Shown: piece after piece, positions 1 to 9,679 of the stretch
Layout of the letters: the number at the start of each line of letters is the position of its first letter
Position numbering within the stretch: position 1 is the stretch's first letter
Assembly (NCBI RefSeq): GCF_030247195.1
Contig: NC_080672.1
Span: forward strand, 404,195,037 to 404,259,036
DNA: 64,000 nucleotides
Reading direction: 5' to 3'
DNA from: Topomyia yanbarensis
Lineage: Eukaryota; Arthropoda; Insecta; Diptera; Culicidae
The notes under the pieces: generated by a model
Databases searched by the model: none
Seen by the model: the letters and a program-made list of their open reading frames with translations, nothing else
Told to the model about the DNA's origin: nothing
Translations under genes and position numbers: made by a program

Positions 1-222
1 ACCATACCTTCGCATAACTTTAGCGAGAGACTCTAAAATGAAAAATACCATGCGATATATTTAACCCTTACAAGTGTAGAGTTTTTTTTTCTATTTTTCT
101 GTAGATGAGATGAAGAAAATATCCTTTCAGTTTTGATACAAGCAAATTTTTTTCCTTTTAGATGTATTACCAATACAGTTGCATCCAAATATTTAAAAAA
201 AGCAAAATACTGAACAGACTGC

Positions 223-719
223 TGTAACGGCATTAACCCTCCGAAAGTCGCGCAAATGGCTCACTGAATAAGCAGCCGCAGCTGCTCTAAGACGCTTTCG
301 CTAGATTTTCAGCGAATTTTCAGTGTGCACTCAGTGCACTAGCGCGACTGCCGAAAGGTTAAATTGGCAAGGGACTGGAGGGTGAAGTATATTTTTCAAT
401 ATTAAGAGTCATAGTACACAAAGGAAAGTAAGGAGTTGAAGATCGGTTCTGACAGCATGAAATACAACGTTACTTTACGCTTGTCCGGACATGCAGCAGA
501 CTCAGGTTATTCGCATTTCTAATGCCAAAAGATCCTAACTCCTGCGGTAACAGACAAAGGGTTAAGTCGCCGGGTAACTCTAAGCTTGCTCATTGACCCG
601 ACTCCACGCTTTTCTAAACTTTCTTCCTTCAACTGTTTGCTCTTCCTTGAGTACTATGGCTGTTAATATTGAAAAATATACTTCACCTTCAAGTCCCTTG
701 CTAATTAAATGCCGTTACA
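223..719. mobile_element. Foldback MITE with long inverted arms
   Basis: The left arm begins TGTAACGGCAT at 223 and resumes after a nested insertion at about 363-417. The right arm, about 652-719, is its reverse complement. The arms match over roughly 65 bases with only a few mismatches, including the shared stretch GAAGTATATTTTTCAATATT. The centre (418-651) is unique to this copy and has no coding sequence. No clear target-site duplication is seen, so the superfamily is not assigned. Confidence 0.72.
237..358. mobile_element. TTAA-flanked short MITE (piggyBac-type target) nested in the left arm
   Basis: The sequence reads TTAA-CCCTCCG...CGAAAGG-TTAA, with TTAA at 233-236 and 359-362. The ends are imperfect inverted repeats that share AGTCGCGC just inside. 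The right arm of the surrounding foldback element has a single TTAA at the matching place, which acts as an internal empty site. TTAA duplication and CCC termini are typical of piggyBac-type elements. The element is only 122 bp and non-coding. Confidence 0.7.
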
Positions 720-1807
720 TAATTTAACAAATTAACTCTATAGGTTGTTAACAAAAAAAAATGGAAAAAAATAATAAACAGTCATTAAGTTTTTGATCCA
801 ATGGAAACTGGCAGTGTTATGTACAGGATCAATATTAGGCTACGGATTCTACGTTTGTGACGATAACTTTTTCGTTTCGGTAACTCATCACAGTACATGA
901 ATAAACTCTCTCTCACATCAAAGAGTTTCCGTAGCTTTATTTGTGATGGTCTCGAGAATACACTCATTGTGCTTAAGAATATGGGAGATAATCAATACAG
1001 AACCAGCAATATTCGTATATTCGTTGAATGAATAATAAAATGCATCATTCTTTCTGTCATGAGCTGTTCTTCTAAGTTATATATTTTCTTCTTGGAAAAT
1101 TATACCTTGCATGCATGAAGAACTAATCTAAGTTTATTCTTACATGCACAACCTTTTTTCTTGCGTTCATAGGGTTCAAAAAACACGAAAAACTCGCTTT
1201 GAAAGATGCTTCTTTCGCAGTGCTGGAAGCTGCTCAATATTTACCTTCCGGTGCTCAACACAATTCTCCTAGAAAATTTTCAATATTCTATATGCTAGGA
1301 AAAAATAGTCCAAATTGATACGATTTAGCGGTTTTTCAATGAAATTGGAGAATAATGAAGATATATCAAAATTTCATTTATCAACGCCTGTAAATATCAC
1401 ACTAATAGCAATAACTTCTGTTCTAAGTTCTAATAGTCCCAGTTACTGGTCTTCCTTGTGTTTGTGAGTAAATTCTACCTAAATCATAAGTTTTAGCAGT
1501 TTAAACCGTTGTTGTTTAAAAACAACACGGATATGTGCTTTATTCGTACCTTAATACAAAATAGACTGATTTTTAACAAGAGTATTTTAGAGATGTGCAA
1601 TTTGTTCATTCGTTCATTCGACGTTCATTCGTTCTGTTTCTTTTATTTGAGTGAAGATTTCTTGTGGTATATACAATAGAATAAAATGTTGATCGAGTTT
1701 TATCAGCTTCCAGAGTAATTCAAAAAAATTCAAACATTTGAGCTCTTACCACCCGAAGATGTCACCACCAAAAAGTTATTTCCTTAAAGGATACTTCAAT
1801 ATGATAA
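720..1807. other. AT-rich stretch with no recognised feature
   Basis: I see no protein domain, inverted-repeat termini or array. A small cluster of TTCATTCG-like words occurs at 1603-1636. The longest open frame is about 60 codons and resembles nothing. Confidence 0.4.
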
Positions 1808-1916
1808 TTTATGCCCAACGTCCATTATGCCAATCGTCCATTATACCTAACGTCCATTATGCCTAACGTATATTATGCCTAACATCCATTATGCCTAACG
1901 TATTTATGCCTAATGG
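1808..1916 (+). repeat. Degenerate 17-bp tandem repeat (CGTCCATTATGCCTAA)
   Basis: About six imperfect copies of a 16-18 bp unit, TAACGTCCATTATGCC, run head to tail, with changes such as CGTATATTATGCC. The word style (CATTA-GCC) resembles the 16-bp iterons of the foldback element at 3518-4119, but no opposite-orientation partner array was found nearby. It could be one surviving terminus of a related foldback element. Confidence 0.75.
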
Positions 1917-3517
1917 GATACACCCATTTCCCACGTATATGGCACCCCTATCCCGTTTGCATTGAACTGACATACGTCAACATCTCAGCGGGCACACACA
2001 TTACGGGCCCTACTGACAGTTCAAATTGTTCTGCTCGTTTTGCTGCAAGCTCAATTCGCACCAGATATAAACGATACGGCATGATTTGATCTATAGATGT
2101 TTGTTAAAAAGTGAAAATATTGGACTGCACGTAGAAGAAAAGTGTTGTTTTGGACATGTCGGTAAATAACTAAAACTTTTCACCATTATACCAACAAATT
2201 AAACGAACTTGATCATCACAAAGGTGTGTCAAATGAAATCGATTATGTTTATTGTGGATCGACCTTAACGTGACGTATTAGATCTTGGCTTTGAAATCAT
2301 GGCGGCGTAGCAGATACCTGGTATTTCCGCTCAGTGGAGAACAATGTTGGTAAAAACTACTTGTTCTCCATTAAGAATTGTTTAAAACCCTTTTTGCGCA
2401 GAAGGCCACATCAGAAACACAAATTGTGTCTCCATTTTCGGAGCTAGTGTCAATCCTGCGCTAGCTTAGTTCTATCACTAAGTTGGTGTCGGATTCTGAT
2501 GAGACGATGTGTAAACGCAAATTCCATAACTAACTCAGATAGAAAGTTTCTTTGTTCTGCAAAAACATGTATTTCGAAGATTACAAGAAGGTGGGAGAAT
2601 GGCTGAAAAAGTTATTGTGAAAAAAACTAATTTTAATCTCCCACAAAAATGTTCAATAACTTGAAAAAAATTTAAAAGTTGCTATATGGTGTCTTCAGCA
2701 ATTTATTTTGTAGTAACATACATCATTGCTGAAGACACAAAATCTCTATCTTGATTAGTTTAGAGAATAACTTTCAAATTACTCACTTATAGTAAAATTA
2801 TAAAATTAATCACTGACCGATATACTCCTGTAGAATTGTAATAATAAAGGCAAGAACTTCTCCGATCCAACTTCAATTAAATACCAATTCTTAAATTAAC
2901 CGTTTAGATTCTATTAATTTTGGGCACGAAAACGTAGTTTTAAAGCACTATGCAACGTAATTTAATGCTCGCCAGATACTCGGCATTCATACTACGAACT
3001 TTGTCGTATAGATCAGAGTTCCAACTCAGGCATTTCTCCGAACACTGTAACCGCCGCCGTCATCCCCATGTCGTGTTGAGTCATCCTTTTTCCACTGCAG
3101 ACCTGTTTAGAAACGATCTCACAGCTCACCCCTCCACGATCTTGTTCGCTCTTCTATCTTCTGTCTACTGAAATCTCCGACTTCTTCGTCGTATAGTGAG
3201 TCAGATCATCATGAAGCTCTTGATTCGAAACCGTTGTTTTCGTGGTGTCCCACTAATATACTTGAGGCTAATCAGAATCTAGGGAGACGCTTGCTGAAAT
3301 ACGGATAGTAGTAGGCAAGGAAGATGAGAGTACCCCTTTACCAGCTCCGAAACATTAAGCATATGTGGTAAAAGCTTTAAACTTTCCACCGTGTTAGCAT
3401 CTTTCAGCGAAAAACGTTTCCGTGACTTCTGTTTTGTGCTACTCTATGAGAGAACAAAAATTCTTCGTGCTCTCGCTTCTATTTTTCCTTTCGCAAACCT
3501 TGCTCTATGAATTGGAC
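1917..3517. other. Unassigned non-coding stretch
   Basis: No recognisable gene. A 73-codon open frame at 2950-3171 (+) has no motif I recognise. The only structure I see is the hairpin at 2690-2737. Confidence 0.35.
2690..2737. repeat. Perfect 13-bp inverted repeat (TGTCTTCAGCAAT)
   Basis: TGTCTTCAGCAAT at 2690-2702 is followed 22 bases later by its exact reverse complement at 2725-2737. It could be the core of an old MITE. No target duplication was identified. Confidence 0.55.
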
Positions 3518-3524
3518 GATGCTG

Positions 3525-3636
3525 GGTCATTAGGCCGAATGGTCATTAGGCCGAATGGTCATTAGGCCGAATGGTCATTAGGCCGAATGGTCATTAGGCC
3601 GAATGGTCATTAGGCCGAATGGTCATTAGGCCGAAT
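3525..3636 (+). repeat. Left iteron array: 7 x 16 bp GGTCATTAGGCCGAAT
   Basis: Seven exact head-to-tail copies of GGTCATTAGGCCGAAT, followed by a partial eighth unit (GGTCATTT). It forms the left arm of the foldback element. Confidence 0.95.
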
Positions 3637-3985
3637 GGTCATTTTTAGAAGTCGGAAACGGCGGCCCCTCGCAAGCGAACTTGTGATCTACTCGTTTGCC
3701 CGGATTATTTAAACATATGGGCTATCAATTAGTTTAAGTCCGACGGAGCGGTAGCGATGTCGGACATCACCCAGATTGAAGCGATGTGGCGTAGGCACAT
3801 TAGGCGTCCATTTTATTTTTTATTCCATGCAGTCAATAAATCAGTAGCGAGAAATGGGGTGTAAATATGCGTCACCCTTCATTGAAATCTGATCATTCTT
3901 TTCCGTTCCAACCACTTCATCTATCACTCTCTTTGGTTTATTTGTTCTAATGGCCATTCAGCCTTTTGCATTCGGATGAATGACC

Positions 3986-4097
3986 ATTCGGCCTAATGAC
4001 CATTCGGCCTAATGACCGTTCGGCCTAATGACCATTCGGCCTAATGACCATTCGGCCTAATGACCATTCAGCCTAATGACCATTCGGCCTAATGGCC
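3986..4097 (-). repeat. Right iteron array: 7 x 16 bp, inverted
   Basis: Seven copies of ATTCGGCCTAATGACC, the reverse complement of the left unit, with a few substitutions (GTTCGG, ATTCAG, AATGGCC). The copy number equals that of the left arm. Confidence 0.93.
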
Positions 4098-4128
4098 TTT
4101 GGCCTAATGGCTGGACACCGAATTGGAC

Positions 4129-5031
4129 TGCTTTCCATCTCACTTGGGTCCTTCACAATATTTACCAGAGGCATTCTACGTATAATGATTGTACATGACC
4201 CGATATATCACCCGAACGAAGTCATGATCCTCATCCATTCTCTTGGACCAAGATTTGTTGATACCTTTGGGATTCCTGAACTTCTCAAAAAAACTCATTG
4301 AAGCTACGCGATCTTCCATAAATAGCACCTTCAAATGCCAAAATGCCCATCTTCTCATTATCATTTTAATCCAATTGTCCGCCTTCTCATTACCCGGAAT
4401 GGAGCACTGCGAAAGATCTCAAACTGAGGTAATCTGCCATGATTTTTCAGATAAAGTACTCAAAAACCCCCATGTTTTCTCTAGGAAATACAAACAGTGC
4501 TTTCCATGCTCCATCAAGCAGAGAGTCTCCTATAACTGAAACGATGTGGACATGGTCGTTGATAGGTAAATATAAAACCATCAGTTTTGTGGGGAGAATG
4601 TTGGCAGCTCAGCCTCTTTTATGATTGCACTTACCACTACCTCAGATCTTTGCCACTACCTACATAATAATTAGCATACAAGCGAAGCATAGCTGTCATC
4701 ATATGACAAACGTTCCGTGTTTTCCAGTGACAGCATAAATCGAATACACAACGTAGGCCCTAGCCACCAGACGAAACATTGTTTCTCTGATGATCCATCC
4801 GTTAATCCGTCGACGGACCGGTGCCAATAATCGCGTTTTTCAGCTTTCACCAAGTTTTTCATTTGCATTTATAGCATCGCGTATATTGGGAAAAAAAATC
4901 AGGCGATCGACGTTCAAAAGTCCCTTTCACGTACAATTCTAAGCAATCTCTGCCCACCTTTAATTGTAGTGCAAATGCATCTGACCTTTAATTGTAGTGC
5001 AAATGCATCGTGTATAACCTGGGGGCGAATT
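4129..5031. other. Unassigned stretch with a two-copy 28-bp direct repeat
   Basis: No domain recognised. CCTTTAATTGTAGTGCAAATGCATC occurs twice with a period of about 28 bases (4956-5009). This is a recent local duplication. The open frames here are short and mutually overlapping. Confidence 0.4.
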
Positions 5032-5195
5032 CTGATCAAAATGAAATAACAAGTTTATAACAGAATGCAATTTTCATAAAAAATTGTGTTATAAATTAGG
5101 TCTCGGTAGTAGTTAATGTAACAGAAAATTCGAACAAGTAACAACGCAAGATATATTTTTGCACTCTTTTTGTTATTTGTTTATGGTCGGGATGT
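5032..5195. mobile_element. MITE with TCGGGAT/AAATAACAA termini
   Basis: The left end CTGATCAAAATGAAATAAC and the reverse complement of the right end (CCGACCATAAACAAATAAC) are imperfect inverted repeats. The terminal motif recurs at 20890-21085 and, inverted, at 18553-18600, so at least three relics of one family lie in this window. Non-coding. Confidence 0.55.
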
Positions 5196-5465
5196 AGTGA
5201 CTAACATATAGGAACACTTGGGGCTTTTAATGTCCCATGTGGAAATTGCTGCTTGTTTCTAAGATTACCGAGACCAGCAACCAATTACTTCGGTTTTGTA
5301 ACAACACCCTTCAAGGGACACTCTCAGGCCTTTACGAGGAAGCTTAGGAGAGAAAACTGATTTTCCTCTTTCGGAAATATATAGGCATATTAGAAGATGT
5401 TCCCGCAATGAGATGGCCAGACTCTCGCTCTTTAATGTAAAAGGAGACGTATAAATTAGTCGTTG

Positions 5466-5960
5466 TCAGTGGCGTAGCGTTCTTTTGCATACCTTCTCTA
5501 AAAGTTCCTTAAAATAATGTTTCATTTTGTCCCCACATACTTTATCTGCGGGATATGTCGAGAGATCATGCGGAGTCTCTCCACAGTAGGAAAACTGTTC
5601 ATGATTCTCTCCGCATTTTCCGCAGCGTGCCTTGTTTCTACAATAAGTCGCTGTAGGCCCAATTGTTTGCAACGACGGAAGTTCATGCCTCGTGGCACAA
5701 AAAGGTGCTCCGTCCAAAAGATCAAACTTTGGAAGAGCAGATTCGGCGAAAGGTTCTAGGTGAGGCTGATGGAAACTAAGTTGTTTTCATATACCCCTTG
5801 ATTTTTTCTGAACGCAATTTATTGCGAACCAGAATTTTCACTGGCCGAAGCAAAGGGTTCTTGAAGGAGCGATCCCCATACTTGGTAATTAAGTCTACAC
5901 CATCAATCTCTACTTCCCGGGCGGGTACATAGACAAGATACTTTTTCGTACTCGGCCAAG
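5466..5960 (-). pseudogene. Gag-like ORF1 fragment of a non-LTR retrotransposon (zinc knuckle)
   Basis: On the minus strand, from 5960 downward, one frame gives a VYVPAREVEIDGV segment. A second frame (from about 5755) gives YCRNKARCGKCGENHEQFSY, with paired cysteines and a histidine spaced as in retroelement CCHC zinc knuckles, then a GDKMK-type segment. In intact elements this protein coats the RNA and lies upstream of the endonuclease/reverse transcriptase ORF. Here it is broken by frame changes and has no proper start, and the first knuckle is eroded. It lies downstream (in minus-strand sense) of the endonuclease at 6594-7290, which is the wrong order for one element, so I treat it as a separate insertion. 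Jockey-like affinity is inferred from style only. Confidence 0.68.
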
Positions 5961-6145
5961 TGGTATTCAGTTAAATCTCGCATATATCAATGATGTTAAA
6001 TGGCTTACCTTTGCCCTCATTCAAGTTTGATATGAATATATACAAAATTCGTTACTGATACTTTTGCATGCATCAGGTAACTAGCAGTTGGGGAATTGGA
6101 TTCTGAGATGATTATGACTTTCATTGGTTTAGTTTTCGATAAAAA

Positions 6146-6343
6146 TACACTGAAAGAAAATTCTGTTTGGACAAGGAAAAGTTTTTTTTCAAATAACTTG
6201 TTTTCTTTGCAAGTACCCAACTTGAATTTTTGACGGTAGGTAGGGATCATAATTACCTATCTTGGAACAAATTTTCATCCAAATCAAAAATGTTTTTTTT
6301 GTAAATCGACCTTAAATTTTTAAAATCGATTTTGTTCAGTGTA
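6146..6343. mobile_element. Possible short MITE (TACACTGAA termini)
   Basis: TACACTGAA at 6146 is matched by TTCAGTGTA ending at 6343. The interior is AT-rich with local self-complementarity. The terminal match is only 9 bases and no target duplication is obvious. Confidence 0.3.
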
Positions 6344-6593
6344 GGAGTTGATGCAGAATTTTTTCAATATTTTTATTCAAAAATTTAACTAATTTTGTAA
6401 AAATCACTCCTACAAAATTTTTTGTAGGATTTGTCATTTTTGAACTATAGCCAAATAAATATACAAATTGGTAAAAAAAAGTTTGACCCTTTTCAAAAGA
6501 CAGTCTAGATCATTTTTGGAGAAAACAAAGTATGAAGAGTGGCTTTTTCTGCCAAAGACTTCATGTACAGAGTGTTTCATTAAAATCTGAGAC

Positions 6594-7290
6594 GGTGCTG
6601 CCAACTCTGATTACGATTTAACGCGAAATTCGTCTATAAATGTCGGAGGTTCAATTAGTACGACAGAATCTGTGTAGTTAACTAATGCCAAATCGAGCGT
6701 CAGGCCATTTGCGTTAATGAGAGAGTTGATTTGAGACAAACCGCCAGCGACTATCGTTTCCGTGATAGCTATCTCTTGTTCAGATGTGAGCTTTACAGGT
6801 AGTTAACATTTAATATGGTCGTCGAACATGCATCGGAGATGGAGTATGTTGTAAACACCTGCAATTAGTACATTGTTTGAGATGATAGCAATGCCTAGAA
6901 TTTTTTCAACTGCAGAAGCATGAGCAATGAACATTGTACAGGTCTGAACTGCTGTTCGGTCGCAGAAATATACAGCAAATATACACAGAGCGAATCGGAA
7001 GTAAAAAATGTGAATTTTTTTCAGCGCGATTAGAACGCAACCACCGCGGACCCACTTGACTAGAACTAGAGTTGCGATCACAAACATAAATTGTGTAGTT
7101 CATAGAAAATTCTGAGTTATGTATCTCAGCTCGCAACCAGGTTTCTGTGAGGACTATAGCATCGAAGTCGCAAGTGGGGAGGGCCAGGAAAAAATTCTAA
7201 GTTTTTGTTCTCATTCCTCGAACACTCTGGTAGTAGACAGACAAAAACTCGTCAGACTTAGGATTGGCAGCTTGAGCAGACAGACGAGTT
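6594..7290 (-). pseudogene. Endonuclease (EEP) domain of a non-LTR retrotransposon, frameshifted
   Basis: Reading down the minus strand, three frames in turn give a recognisable apurinic-like (EEP) endonuclease. First comes YYQSVRGMRTKT, then a stop, then DFDAIVLTETWL with the catalytic glutamate in TETW. A CDRNSSSS segment follows, then a GGCVLIAL segment after a frame change. Near 6600-6740 comes NSLINANGLTLDLALVNYTD, the segment just before the catalytic histidine region. The domain nicks target DNA for target-primed reverse transcription. No reverse transcriptase follows, so the copy is truncated. The ORF1-like piece at 7779-8520 lies in the right place and orientation to belong to the same insertion. 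The clade (CR1-, Loner- or Jockey-like) is not resolved. Confidence 0.72.
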
Positions 7291-7778
7291 AGATCGCTGT
7301 TTTAGACGAGGTAGGTAGTGCGACCGTGTCAGAGCGCCCGAGGGCTTCTGTAGTACCGTATACCGGGCGCTTCGGTAATGGCAGTGCAGCGAGAGGTTGT
7401 TTAGGCAGTCTCGGCGTTGGTAGCGCAATTATGTTTTGTACAAACAACGGCAGATTGCTGGAGCATATAAAAGCCGATAGCAGCGCAGTGTGGATTTCAT
7501 GAGTGAATCTTGGCGATGGCACCGAAAAAGTGCTTGGATGACACAATGCCAGGTTATCTGACACAGCAGAAGATTCCGATTTGTGAGGGAATTCGAGATT
7601 GATCGCCGAGGAAAATGATCTTAGAGAGCAGAACTGTCAAATGCAGCAATCCTGATAATTGGTAGTTTGGTTGTCGAATTATTCACAAATTCACGGAAGA
7701 AGGTGTTTTCCGGACAAGTGTGATTTGCGAACGCCAATTTTAAATGTTATGAAGCTCCGAGACGTGACATACTTATCC

Positions 7779-8520
7779 TTAGGAACTATACGAACTATTC
7801 TCGGTTGCAGGCAGATCCTCCCCCAGGCAATCTTTCACAATTGTAGAAACTTCGTCATCCGTCGAGCTGAGATCGAATGCTGACGGGTAGACCCATAACA
7901 GCTTTTTAGGTTGTGAAACTGTTTTTATCGTGTCAAGCGCAGCTTTCGCTCCACGAATATTAGTGGTTTTTGTTCTGATTTGATCATCTTCAGGCTTGCG
8001 CTTAGGAGTGTTTGAAATTGGATTAATTGTGGCAATGACAGCTAGCTTCCTATTGATGACCTCTTCGTCTCTGCTTCTCTCTCTTTCCATGTCAAGAATC
8101 GCTTCAGTTCTTTGTCGGAATTCTCTCCCATGATTTCGACACTTAGTTCCGCTTCGGAACAATCTTCCTCCTCCTCGGCCATATATTCTTCCTTTCCGTA
8201 ACTTTCGTCTGCATCGCCGCTCTCGTTCTTTTCTTCGGAAGATTCTTCTACAGAACTCCGAATCTTCTTTTAGTTTCATTATCTTGCTACTGCTGTTATG
8301 TTTGATATTCTTCCTTGGAACTCCCAAGGGGCCAAAGAGCGTTTCATTTTGACCTCGACATATCCGGAATCAGTTTTCCTATGCGCCTGTAATCCCCGTT
8401 CGGTGTTGAATATTTACGGTACGCTTCTCGAATATCCACAAGATACACGACGGCCAGATCTGCATCTCCAGGCTTCGCTTTCCCCCACTTTTTCTTGTCA
8501 GCATCTGTTTTCCTGGTTTA
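7779..8520 (-). pseudogene. ORF1 (gag-like) fragment upstream of the endonuclease relic
   Basis: A 182-codon open frame (8327-7779) ends with KKLLWVYPSAFDLSSTDDEV, a tryptophan-tyrosine motif seen in ORF1 proteins of mosquito non-LTR elements. Its first half is low-complexity and basic (RRKERERRCRRK), probably a frameshifted reading. Upstream, 8510-8345 (minus) has another coding-like stretch, DADLAVVYLVDIREAYRKYS, without a start codon. The 7291-7778 linker has an open frame (7564-7289) with no recognised motif. Order and spacing suggest ORF1, linker, then endonuclease of one decayed element. RNA binding by the intact protein is family knowledge, not visible here. Confidence 0.5.
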
Positions 8521-8579
8521 AGTCTGTGGTCGGCTATTTTCGTCCGCGTCCCTTATCACCTATTCTTAAAGGGTGATTC

Positions 8580-9454
8580 ATCAACAGTGCTATCTTTGAA
8601 AAATGAGCCACCTTGGGTATGCAACTATTTTTTCCGTTCATATTTTATAGCAAATCTCTTGATTCTGTTAGTTTCAAAATTATCGTATGTAATTTTAAAT
8701 GTTCGTTCCTTAGATAGTATTTCAAGGGAACACGTGTCGGCCGGGTAATGCTAATCCAGCTGACATTTCTTCAGATTGAGCAAACTAATTTCTAGGTTTG
8801 TTTAGGGTTTATCCGACCAACTAGGGAACTGATCCCCAGGACATTCAATGTGCATGGGAAAAACGCATGGTCTTGTCTGAGTGGAATAATGACTTCAATC
8901 ATGTACAAGGTTTGAGAATTGACAACACGCGAGAAGTATCGAAAACCAGTTGTCAATTTCGTTCAGTCATATCAGCACGAAGAATAAATGATTAATTGTC
9001 GTGTTCATTAGTTTGCTTTCAGATCATTAAATTATTTATTTCTCATTAGATTTAAATGGGTTCAAAAAGGTATACGGGTACAATAAGTGTAGGGCATTAT
9101 CTTTGCTATGTTATTGCAGAGATCGCTCATGTTGCGTGAATTAGAAACACGGTAGAGAACATCGTTGACGACTGTCATTTCGGCTGTTAACGTGGATCAG
9201 CTGTATCAGTTACGACGTCGTTTATGTTTTCGCGTGTTGCCCTGCGAAAACGCATCGTCTTTTGTCGTCAGTATTGTACATTTAAACAATATGAAAAAAT
9301 GACAAGTGAGTTTTTCCTTACGTACAAATTAATGCTGAACACGAGATTTGTGTTGGTTTTTCGATATTTTTGTTTTTGAAAAAATACGGACATCAACATG
9401 AAACATACGCATGGGGGCACGATAGGTCAGCCGTTTAGGGGTACTATAGGTTAG
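8580..9454. other. Unassigned AT-rich stretch upstream of the transposase relic
   Basis: No domain seen. GC-rich words near 9080-9100 and 9410-9450 (GGGTACAATA, GGGGCACGATAGG) could be ends of the element carrying the HTH relic at 9455-9679, but a matching inverted end was not found. Confidence 0.3.
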
Positions 9455-9679
9455 TACTATAATGTAAATTTAAATTATTTTGACAGTAAAATTGAGCAGC
9501 GAAAACCGCCAAAACGAAGTGAAGAGGACATAAAGAACGAAATTGCATCTGTTCAAGATGGTGCCAGTATTCGATCAGCTTCTTAACAATTCAAGATTCC
9601 GATCGAAACATTGCGTGCTCGTGTGAAAGTAACGTGCTTGTCATCAATGAATGCGCGTCAGATATTTCGCGGGAGATAA
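9455..9679 (+). pseudogene. Pipsqueak-type HTH of a pogo/Tigger-like transposase (relic)
   Basis: One frame runs from 9455 to the stop at 9677-9679 with a single internal TAA at 9584-9586. It reads KPPKRSEEDIKNEIASVQDG, then ASIRSAS, the stop, and QFKIPIETLRARVK. This fits the HTH_psq consensus: basic start, EEDL-like helix, a G-S-I turn, an AA-x-KY-like recognition helix and IP-x-TL-x-RV. In pogo/Tigger and CENP-B-like transposases this domain binds the terminal repeats. There is no in-frame ATG, the rest of the DBD and the DDE domain are not recognised downstream, and the open frame at 9725-9910 is unrelated by eye. A host psq-domain gene is possible but unlikely given the internal stop. 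Confidence 0.6.

Larger units (their letters stand above)
3518..4119. mobile_element. Foldback (FB/MULE-like) element with iteron arms
   Basis: This is a 602-bp element bounded by the 9-bp direct repeat GAATTGGAC (3509-3517 and 4120-4128). The outer ends are inverted: GATGCTGGGTCATTAGG on the left against the reverse complement of CCTAATGGCTGGACACC on the right. Each arm is a tandem array of a 16-bp unit, and the two arrays face each other around a 350-bp non-coding centre. Long internally repetitive inverted ends plus a 9-bp target duplication are the hallmarks of Drosophila-type Foldback elements (MuDR-related). No transposase is encoded. Confidence 0.85.

Noticed and set aside
1808..4097. 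CRISPR-like reading of the 16-17 bp regular repeats
   Set aside because: Units are directly adjacent with no spacers, and the context is eukaryotic; these are iterons or minisatellite.
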